Shown here one piece after another: positions 17,354-24,584 of a DNA stretch of 24,584 nucleotides; position 1 is the stretch's first letter, and each line of letters starts with the position of its first letter. Below the pieces are notes generated by a model. That model worked only from the letters and a program-made list of their open reading frames with translations, was not told the DNA's origin and ran no database searches. A program made the translations under genes and the position numbers. Source of the stretch: Deinococcus sp. (GTDB taxonomy: Bacteria > Deinococcota > Deinococci > Deinococcales > Deinococcaceae); NCBI GenBank assembly GCA_028287665.1, contig JAQBPF010000201.1, positions 1-24,584 of the forward strand, given 5' to 3'.

Positions 17354-18513
17354 ATGCGCCCCAGTGCGTCGGTGATGCTGAGGCGGCTGGCACTGCGGGC
17401 AGGCAGCAGGCCCGACAGCAGCCCCAGCAGAATGCTGATGCCCAGGGCCAGGAGGGTCAGCCGGGGCGTCAGCGCCGCCGCGTCTATTCCGGCCAGATTT
17501 TGCGTGTACACGTTGACCCCCCAGATGCCTGCCAGCCCCAGCACCAGCCCGCCGATGCCGCCTGCCAGGGCCAGCAGCAGTGATTCGGTCAGCACCAGCG
17601 CCCGCACGAAGCCGGGGCGTGCGCCGATGGCCCGCAGGGTTCCAAATTCGCGGGTACGCTCAAACACACCCATCATCACGGTGTTGGCCACCGCCAGCCC
17701 GCCCACGATCAGGGCAATCAGGCTGATGCCGAAGCGCACGGCGTCACTGATTCGCAGGGCGCGTTCCACAAAGCTCAGGAAGTCCGATTGGGTCGAGGCT
17801 TCCAGATTCAGGCGCTTGGCGAGGGTCGTGGCAACGGCGCGGGAATCGCGGGGGTTCGCCAGTTTCAGGGCCACCAGCGATACCCGTCCTGTGGCTCCTT
17901 CGGCATCTTGAAGGGTTCGCAGCGGCAGGAAGATGAAGGAATCCACCAGCCCGGATTCGGGGGCCAGCACACCGATCACCTTGACCGAACTGCGCCGCGT
18001 GAGGTTCAGCGTGCTGCCCACCTTCAGGCGCAGGTTCTCGGCGGCTTTGGCTCCGATCACGGCCACCTTCTGGCCCTCATCGCCCGCAATCAGGGCGCGG
18101 CCACTGGCAGGCACGATTTTGGGAAACACCGTGCTGATGCCCTGCGCGGCGGGCAGGCCGTACAGCACCACACTCTGCGAAACGTCCAGGCTGCTGCGTA
18201 CACTCATCACCACAGGCGTCACCGACGTGATCTTCAGTTCAGCGGCCAGCTTCTGAATGTCGGCCACCGCCGTTTCGGGCAGGTTGGGCTGCGGCGCAAA
18301 GCCCTGCGTAAACCCGCTGAGGCTGACCTGCACATCTGGCCCGATGCCGCCGAGTTCGCTGGTAAACACCTTGCGAATTCCCTCGCCCAGAGAAAGAAAA
18401 ACCACCATGCTGGCAACGGCGACTGTAATGCCCAGCGCCGTCAACAGCGTCCGCACAGGCCGCCGCGTGAGTCCTCGCCACGCCAGCGCCCACAAATCTC
18501 CCCAAGACATCAT
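17350..18513 (-). CDS. ABC transporter permease, FtsX/MacB family
   Basis: The 387-residue protein starts [29 protein letters not shown], the usual MacB/FtsX N-terminus with span 1 at about 22-45. A large external domain covers about 50-255, and three C-terminal spans follow, with the FtsX signature [17 protein letters not shown] between the first two. It would couple ATP hydrolysis to movement of the external domain, in lipoprotein, peptide or drug export or in cell-wall remodelling. The start at 18513 is chosen from family length and from TACCTT 7 bp upstream; a start at 18660 would add 49 residues of non-membrane sequence. It precedes the ATPase gene with an ATGA overlap. Confidence 0.88.
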   Translation of the reverse strand: MMSWGDLWALAWRGLTRRPVRTLLTALGITVAVASMVVFLSLGEGIRKVFTSELGGIGPDVQVSLSGFTQGFAPQPNLPETAVADIQKLAAELKITSVTPVVMSVRSSLDVSQSVVLYGLPAAQGISTVFPKIVPASGRALIAGDEGQKVAVIGAKAAENLRLKVGSTLNLTRRSSVKVIGVLAPESGLVDSFIFLPLRTLQDAEGATGRVSLVALKLANPRDSRAVATTLAKRLNLEASTQSDFLSFVERALRISDAVRFGISLIALIVGGLAVANTVMMGVFERTREFGTLRAIGARPGFVRALVLTESLLLALAGGIGGLVLGLAGIWGVNVYTQNLAGIDAAALTPRLTLLALGISILLGLLSGLLPARSASRLSITDALGRI

Positions 18514-18520
18514 GAGATGT

Positions 18521-18526
18521 AAGGTA
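18521..18526 (-). promoter_or_regulatory. -10 element of the MacB-type operon (leaderless)
   Basis: TACCTT on the minus strand stands 7 bp before the ATG at 18513, and no Shine-Dalgarno is present. No convincing -35 box was found. Confidence 0.45.
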
Positions 18527-18688
18527 CGCCGAAACCGCAGGACAAAAGACGGGAAGTGTTGCGAAATAGACCTGAGCCCCGTTGTGGCACTGGGCAGGGT
18601 TGGAGGGTGTGCCCGGTCAATCACCCCCTCTGTCTGAATTGCCTTCGTCCTGACTCTCACCTTTCCCGCTGCCGTGCCTCACGCGCTG

Positions 18689-18703
18689 CCTCTAGCCTAG
18701 AGG
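18689..18703 (+). promoter_or_regulatory. 15-bp palindrome over the -10 region of the DUF4127 gene
   Basis: CCTCTAG-C-CTAGAGG is a perfect 7-bp inverted repeat ending 2 bp before the ATG at 18706. It contains TAGCCT (18693-18698), a -10-like hexamer 7 bp before the start, and AGAGG, a weak ribosome-binding site placed too close. It could be an operator, or the overlap of two signals by chance. Confidence 0.4.
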
Positions 18704-18705
18704 CC

Positions 18706-19989
18706 ATGCTCAAGCCTGCCTTCTTTCTCTCGTTGCTTTCTGCGGGCCTGCTCCATGCGGGTGCACAGACCTTTATTCCGCTGGACTCCCGGCCTGCCAC
18801 ACGGGTTCTGCCTGCCCTGATCGCGGGCCTGACGGGGCGTGAAGTGCGGGTGGTGCCTGCTGATCTGCTGGGCAATGCCACGAGCGGCGCGGACCCGGCA
18901 GCGTTGACCGCGTGGCTGAATGCTCAAGCCGTTGATGGTCCTCTGGTGGTGGCGCTGGACGCCCTTGCTTATGGCGGCCTGGTTCAGTCGCGCACCAGCC
19001 CACTGACCACCGATGAGGCGCTGGCACGCCTGGCCCCGCTGAGAGACTGGAAGACCCGCACCGGGCAGCCCATCTACGCCTTTATCACGCTGCCGCGTGA
19101 GCCGGACGCCACCAACCGGGAGCGCAACCTGGACGTGACGCGCCGCATGGTGGAATGGGCACGCGAGGGCGTGTTCGCCGAACTGCACATCGCCTGGGAC
19201 GATGCTCTGGCGGGCAGCCCGGCCCCGGCGGAGGGCGCGGCACTGGCCCAGAATGCCCCGGCCAACGTGCGGGTGTACCCCGGTGCCGACGAGGTGCTGT
19301 CGATGCTGGCCGCCCGCGCCCTGGCCCCCGCGCCCAAAACGGTGCGCGTGGAATACAGCGACCCCAAGGCGGCAGAGGCCGTCATTCGCTACGAGGGCAT
19401 CCCACTGACCCAGAGTGCCCGCAACCACGCCGAGGCCAGCGGCTACAGCGTGGTTTCATCTGGCACAGGCGCTGGTGGCCCCGCCGACCTGACGCTCTAC
19501 GTGTTCAACGGGGGAGACCCGCGCCGCGCCGCCGTGCGAATCAGTGCCCTGCTGCGGGCTGGCCCGGTGGCGGTGGCCGACATGGAAAAGGTGAATCTGG
19601 GCAATACCCGCCTGTGGTCAGACCTGGCCGTGTTGCGCCAGCCTGCCAACCTGCGTGCCCTGGCTGCCTGGGGAACGCCCGGCAACAACATGGGCACGGC
19701 ACTGGCCCACGCCAAACTGACCCTGAGTGGGGTGGACGCCGTGCGCCAGGACGCATTGCTGGCCCGCGAATACGCCAACGACATCATCTACAGCGCCGAT
19801 GTGCGGGCCGCCCTGCGAAAGGCGGTGCCTGAAAATCAACTGAACACGCCGCAGGGTCAGGCGGCGCTCCTCAAGCTGGCCGCCGATTATTTTCCGCTGC
19901 GCCTGGGCCAGACGTATACCCTGGACGGCGCCGAGTTGCCCTGGGGCCGCAGCTTTGAATGGAACTTTGATCTGAAGGGCGGGTGGTAA
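18706..19989 (+). CDS. secreted DUF4127 family protein
   Basis: The 427-residue protein has a signal peptide ([15 protein letters not shown], cleavage after about residue 20). It then opens with [20 protein letters not shown], the position of the LDxRPxN motif that starts DUF4127 proteins. Further family-like segments are [60 protein letters not shown] and YANDIIYS. The biochemical role of the family is unknown; several conserved Asp, Arg and Asn suggest an enzyme. It is exported and monocistronic, divergent from the MacB-type operon, and followed by a short hairpin. Confidence 0.85.
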   Translation: MLKPAFFLSLLSAGLLHAGAQTFIPLDSRPATRVLPALIAGLTGREVRVVPADLLGNATSGADPAALTAWLNAQAVDGPLVVALDALAYGGLVQSRTSPLTTDEALARLAPLRDWKTRTGQPIYAFITLPREPDATNRERNLDVTRRMVEWAREGVFAELHIAWDDALAGSPAPAEGAALAQNAPANVRVYPGADEVLSMLAARALAPAPKTVRVEYSDPKAAEAVIRYEGIPLTQSARNHAEASGYSVVSSGTGAGGPADLTLYVFNGGDPRRAAVRISALLRAGPVAVADMEKVNLGNTRLWSDLAVLRQPANLRALAAWGTPGNNMGTALAHAKLTLSGVDAVRQDALLAREYANDIIYSADVRAALRKAVPENQLNTPQGQAALLKLAADYFPLRLGQTYTLDGAELPWGRSFEWNFDLKGGW

Positions 19990-20007
19990 ACCACTGAGCA
20001 GACCTGG

Positions 20008-20031
20008 AAGGTGAACTCCTACAGTCACCTT
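20008..20031 (+). terminator. hairpin terminator after the DUF4127 gene
   Basis: AAGGTGA (20008-20014) and TCACCTT (20025-20031) pair over 7 bp with a 10-nt loop, followed by TTG. The hairpin lies in the 58-bp gap between convergent genes and may serve both. Confidence 0.6.
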
Positions 20032-20047
20032 TTGTGCTGCTGCCTTC

Positions 20048-20938
<891 letters not shown>

Positions 20939-20951
20939 GCGGTGCGGGCCG

Positions 20952-21779
<828 letters not shown>

Positions 21780-21786
21780 GCGCTGA

Positions 21787-21792
21787 AGTATA
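21787..21792 (-). promoter_or_regulatory. -10 element of the glucodextranase-module/EamA operon (leaderless)
   Basis: TATACT on the minus strand is 7 bp before the GTG at 21779; it is the closest match to TATAAT among the leaderless signals of this window. No -35 box at 17 bp is convincing. Confidence 0.55.
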
Positions 21793-22084
21793 GATCAGGG
21801 CAGGGTCAAGAACGGAGCGCGCGGTCGAGCTTTCCCCTGGATTTGCAGAAGGGGGAGCCCCGACGCCTCTTCAGGCCGGATGCTTGCGGCCAGCGTGCCC
21901 CTTTCGGCTCCGTTTTGGCTCCCTCCATCTGGCCGTTTGCCCTCTGCCCAATCATCAACTCACCAAAGATGTTTCTGGCGGCGTTGGTCAACGGTGTGTC
22001 TGCACGGACACGGGGGAATCAGACAGATGTGTTGAATGTAAAGCCACGGTCAGCTGGCCCGCATTTGTTCCACAAAACGGGGCT
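21793..22084. other. 292-bp stretch with no supported gene
   Basis: This stretch separates the divergent -10 elements at 21787-21792 and 22085-22090. Short open frames exist on both strands, but none has a start signal or recognisable protein. The part 21828-21860 (CTTTCCCCTGG... AAGGGGGAGC) can fold into an imperfect hairpin. I see nothing else. Confidence 0.5.
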
Positions 22085-22090
22085 TACACT
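22085..22090 (+). promoter_or_regulatory. -10 element of the candidate small-protein gene (leaderless)
   Basis: TACACT is followed after 6 bp by GTG at 22097. The same hexamer serves the lipoprotein gene at 9085 and the hydrolase gene at 10775-10780 (minus). No clear -35 box. Confidence 0.4.
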
Positions 22091-22096
22091 GTGGGG

Positions 22097-22213
22097 GTGA
22101 AGGGCTTACGCGAGTTCATCGATTGGTTGCGCGAAACGCTGAAGGGCGCTGTCCAGCCTCCCCGTCAGCTGCAACCTGTCCCGATTCCCGTGCGCGTCCG
22201 CGAACGCCGCTGA
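22097..22213 (+). CDS. candidate 38-residue small protein
   Basis: The reading frame starts at GTG and encodes a helix-prone, amphipathic first half (KGLREFIDWLRETLKGAV), then a Pro/Gln segment (QPPRQLQPVPIPV) and a basic end (RVRERR). I recognise no family. Three things support a real gene: a TACACT -10 hexamer 6 bp before the GTG, the leaderless layout shared with other genes here, and an intrinsic terminator 50 bp after the stop. The frame is open upstream to 21884, but that part has no signal. Its position just before the Rel gene in the same direction may be coincidental. Without comparison to other genomes it remains a candidate. Confidence 0.45.
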   Translation: MKGLREFIDWLRETLKGAVQPPRQLQPVPIPVRVRERR

Positions 22214-22263
22214 GGATCATCTTCCCTCACTTCTCTGTGGTCCACCAAACACTGAATCTCAGA

Positions 22264-22290
22264 CGCCTACTTGCGGGTAGGCGCTTTTCG
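22264..22290 (+). terminator. intrinsic terminator after the small-protein gene
   Basis: CGCCTAC (22264-22270) and GTAGGCG (22277-22283) form a perfect 7-bp stem with a 6-nt loop, followed by CTTTTCG. It separates the small-protein unit from the Rel gene. Confidence 0.8.
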
Positions 22291-22570
22291 TGGGGATGTG
22301 GGGCGTGGGCTGTGGAAACGGCGGGAGGGCCGCGTGGTGTCCGGCTCCTGCCTGTCAAACGGTGTGACGTGTCAAAGGGTATCTGAAGCGGTTCTCGGTC
22401 CTGCTCGTCTGAAATCCCTTGCCCCGCTCGGCCATTCCAGAGGGTTCTGATGCCACCTGCTCCGAAACGCTGGCATGAACGTAACGCCACTGCGCTGGCA
22501 GGTTTGAATCCCCCCCAATCTGCCTGACCTTCCCGTGACCTGACTCCCCGTGTCGGGGCCACCGCCGCGC
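22291..22570. other. 280-bp stretch with no supported gene, upstream of the Rel gene
   Basis: No open frame here has a start signal or recognisable product. TGTCAAA occurs twice (22356-22362 and 22370-22376), flanking a GTGTGAC, which could be a weak operator. A short CCCCG/CGGGG hairpin lies at about 22546-22557. No good -35 box for the Rel gene was found. Confidence 0.45.
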
Positions 22571-22576
22571 TATGCT
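22571..22576 (+). promoter_or_regulatory. possible -10 element of the Rel gene (leaderless)
   Basis: TATGCT is followed after 7 bp by GTG at 22584, the same spacing as the other leaderless genes in the window. The first in-frame ATG, at 22572, lies inside this hexamer, so a transcript made from it could not carry that ATG. Confidence 0.45.
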
Positions 22577-22583
22577 GCCCCGC

Positions 22584-24584
22584 GTGTCCGGCCCGTCAAA
22601 CAGCAACCCGTCCGATGTTCCGCCTACCGATCTGCCCGGTGCGCTGCCTCTGCCGCAGCCGGAGGCCGACCTTGCCGTCCGCCCGGAAGACGTGCTGGAC
22701 GCAATGACGGACGAGTACGGCATGGCCGAACTGCGGGTGCTGATCTCCGAGCGGCCAGAAGCCGAGCGGGTGCGGGTGGAACAGGCCTACATCTTTTCCC
22801 GCGACGCCCACCACGGCGTCAAGCGCAAGAGCGGCGAGCCCTATATCACGCACCCGGTGGCGGTGGCGATCATTCTGGCGCGGTTGGGGATGGACACCGA
22901 CAGCCTGATGGCGGGTCTGCTGCACGACACCGTAGAGGACGTGGAGGGCATCACCTTCGAGCTGATCGAGTCTGAATTTGGCCCCGATGTGCGCCGGATC
23001 GTGGAGGGCGAGACCAAGGTCAGCAAGCTGAGCAAGCAGGGCAGCCAGGCCGCTGAGGTGAAGGACGCCGGGCGCGATATGCAGGCCGAAAACCTGCGCC
23101 AGATGCTGATCGCCATGACCGCTGACATCCGCATCATCGTGGTGAAGTTGGCCGACCGCCTGCACAATATGCGCACGCTGGGCAGCATGAAGCCCGAAAA
23201 GCAGCAGCGGATCGCCCGCGAAACGATGGAGATTTTTGCTCCGCTGGCGCACCGCCTCGGCATCGGGCAGATCAAGTGGGAACTGGAAGACCTCAGCTTC
23301 CGTTACCTGCAACCCGACGCCTACGAGTACCTGCAAACCCGCCTGAGAACCAAGCAGGAAGAACGTGACGCCCTGATTCAGAGTGCAGTGGCGCAACTGA
23401 ACGAGGCGCTGGAAGACGACCTGGAACTGCCGGAATGGGTCAGCGACATCGATATTTCGGGCCGCAGCAAGCACCTCTGGAGCATTCACAACAAAATGCA
23501 GAAAGAGGGCAAGGCGCTGGAACAGATTTTCGATCTGCTGGCGATCCGCGTGATCCTGAAGCCCAAAGACCTGATCGTGCCGCCGGGAACCGACGAAAAA
23601 CGCCGCGAACGGGCCGAGCAGACCCGCGAAAAACGCATCTGCTACCACACGGTTTCCATCGTGCATTCCATGTGGACGCCGTTACCGGGGCGCTTCAAGG
23701 ACTACATCGCTGTGTCCAAGCCCAACGGCTACCAGAGCCTGCATACCACCGTGATTACCCAGAGTGGGCAGCCCATAGAGGTGCAGATTCGCAGCCTGAG
23801 GATGCATGAGGTGGCCGAATACGGCGTGGCGGCGCACTGGATGTACAAGCAGGGCGCACAGTTGGCGCAGCGTGACCGCGAGAACTGGATTACCCAACTC
23901 CGCGAGTTGCAGAACGAGATCAACGACGCCAGCGACTACATGGACGCCGTCAAAACCGACATCCTGAGCCAGCGCGTGCGGGTGTTCACGCCCAAGGGCC
24001 TCGCCATCAGTTTGCCGGTGGGCAGCACCGCCGTGGATTTTGCCTACCATATTCATACCCGGATCGGGGAAACGACGGTGGGGGCGCGGGTCAACGGCTC
24101 CATCGTGCCACTGTCTCATAAGCTGGGCAACGGCGACATGGTACAGATCGTGACCAGCAAAAACGGCCATCCCAGCCGAGACTGGCTGAATTTTACGATC
24201 ACCCGCAGTGCCCGTTCCAAAATCCGCCACCACTTCCGCACCCAGGAGCGCGACGAGGCGCTGAAGCATGGGCACGACCTGCTGGAGCGGTATCTGCGCA
24301 AGCGGCAACTGGCCGTGCGCCAGCTGATGAGAACGCAACTGTTGGAAGACGCCACCCACAAACTGCTGGGCACCCGCAACCCGGACGATCTTTATTTTGC
24401 GCTGCATTCCGGCAAGCTGACGCCCAGTGTGGTGGCCCGTATTCTGTCGCCCAGTCTGGCGCAGGAACAGGCTCCGGCAGGCCCCAGCAAACGCGGCCCT
24501 GTCACGCCCCGCACGCCCGAACCCGGCGGCGTGTATGTGGAAGGCCTGACCACCTCCAGCAAGTTGTCTCAGTGCTGCAATCCT
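22584..24584 (+). CDS. rel: bifunctional (p)ppGpp synthetase/hydrolase Rel/SpoT, 3' end beyond the window
   Basis: The frame stays open to the window end, giving 667 residues. Numbered from the GTG, it has a hydrolase HD domain with ITHP (His90), HDTVED (His114, Asp115, Glu118, Asp119) and KLADRLHNMRTL. The synthetase follows with GRFKDYIAVSKPNGYQSLHT (RFKD at 370-373) and EVQIRS, then a TGS domain from about 466 (RVFTPKG). The start of the Cys-containing domain, SQCCNP, lies at the cut. The RFKD form marks bifunctional Rel/SpoT rather than synthetase-only RelA. Cytosolic, it makes and degrades the starvation alarmone. A charged insertion lies at about 326-349. The start could instead be ATG 22572; the -10 placement favours GTG 22584. 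Confidence 0.93.
   Translation, partial: MSGPSNSNPSDVPPTDLPGALPLPQPEADLAVRPEDVLDAMTDEYGMAELRVLISERPEAERVRVEQAYIFSRDAHHGVKRKSGEPYITHPVAVAIILARLGMDTDSLMAGLLHDTVEDVEGITFELIESEFGPDVRRIVEGETKVSKLSKQGSQAAEVKDAGRDMQAENLRQMLIAMTADIRIIVVKLADRLHNMRTLGSMKPEKQQRIARETMEIFAPLAHRLGIGQIKWELEDLSFRYLQPDAYEYLQTRLRTKQEERDALIQSAVAQLNEALEDDLELPEWVSDIDISGRSKHLWSIHNKMQKEGKALEQIFDLLAIRVILKPKDLIVPPGTDEKRRERAEQTREKRICYHTVSIVHSMWTPLPGRFKDYIAVSKPNGYQSLHTTVITQSGQPIEVQIRSLRMHEVAEYGVAAHWMYKQGAQLAQRDRENWITQLRELQNEINDASDYMDAVKTDILSQRVRVFTPKGLAISLPVGSTAVDFAYHIHTRIGETTVGARVNGSIVPLSHKLGNGDMVQIVTSKNGHPSRDWLNFTITRSARSKIRHHFRTQERDEALKHGHDLLERYLRKRQLAVRQLMRTQLLEDATHKLLGTRNPDDLYFALHSGKLTPSVVARILSPSLAQEQAPAGPSKRGPVTPRTPEPGGVYVEGLTTSSKLSQCCNP

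Noticed and set aside
21806..21991. 61-codon minus-strand frame in the gap before the small-protein unit
   Set aside because: No Shine-Dalgarno or -10 element at its start, basic low-information sequence, and it overlaps a region that can fold as a hairpin.
22430..22525. tRNA-like stretch, with GGTTTGAATCC resembling a T-arm loop and an antisense GGCCGAGCGG resembling a D-arm
   Set aside because: The arms do not pair: the bases flanking TTTGAAT are GCAGG and CCCCC, the invariant C of the T-loop is T, and no anticodon or acceptor stem could be built on either strand.
22227..22562. 111-codon minus-strand frame upstream of the Rel gene, containing FGAGGIRTL
   Set aside because: It runs through the intrinsic terminator of the small-protein unit, has no start signal and resembles spurious frames often predicted from non-coding DNA.

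Overview
The window looks like a chromosomal stretch of a Deinococcus or close relative (Deinococcota). This is inferred from the GC-rich sequence, the gene families present, and the start signals: at least eight genes have a TANNNT -10 hexamer only 5-8 nt before the start codon and little or no Shine-Dalgarno sequence. That is the leaderless-mRNA pattern known from Deinococcus. No database search was possible, so the assignment rests on reading the sequence.

Layout. 1-480: a decayed IS630-family transposase, lying against the 3' end of a small membrane-protein gene (489-764, -). 859-2735 (-): a P-loop ATPase overlapping by ATGA with an enolase-superfamily epimerase. 2872-4795 (+): a 45-residue membrane peptide followed by a large PRC-barrel protein with four repeats of an undescribed-looking module. 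4900-8003 (-): a tight five-gene operon of two small membrane proteins, a Cro/C1-type regulator, a NatA-like ATPase and a NatB-like permease; its promoter carries two TTGAC/GTCAA inverted repeats, one on the -35 box and one on the ribosome-binding site and start codon. 8480-8986 (+): a winged-helix-like protein with a long leader and a strong terminator. 9096-9895 (+): a lipoprotein overlapping a divergent, probably catalytically altered family I inorganic pyrophosphatase. Its 3' end overlaps by 116 bp a convergent alpha/beta-hydrolase lipoprotein (9780-10766, -).

10804-16544 is a complete tripartite tricarboxylate transporter locus. A DcuS/CitA-type sensor kinase and DcuR/CitB-type response regulator (-) are divergent from tctC-tctB-tctA (+), with a pair of 15-bp direct repeats in the shared control region and a hairpin terminator between tctC and tctB. 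The likely logic is that the kinase senses a carboxylate outside the cell, the regulator binds the repeats, and the binding protein TctC is made in excess over the TctAB channel.

16637-18513 (-): a MacB/LolD-type ABC ATPase and FtsX-like permease. 18706-19989 (+): a secreted DUF4127 protein with a 15-bp palindrome just upstream. 20048-21779 (-): a membrane-anchored protein resembling the glucodextranase C-terminal module, followed by an EamA-family exporter. 22097-22213 (+): a candidate 38-residue leaderless small protein with its own terminator. 22584 to the window end (+): the first two thirds or more of a bifunctional (p)ppGpp synthetase/hydrolase (Rel/SpoT), cut by the window edge.
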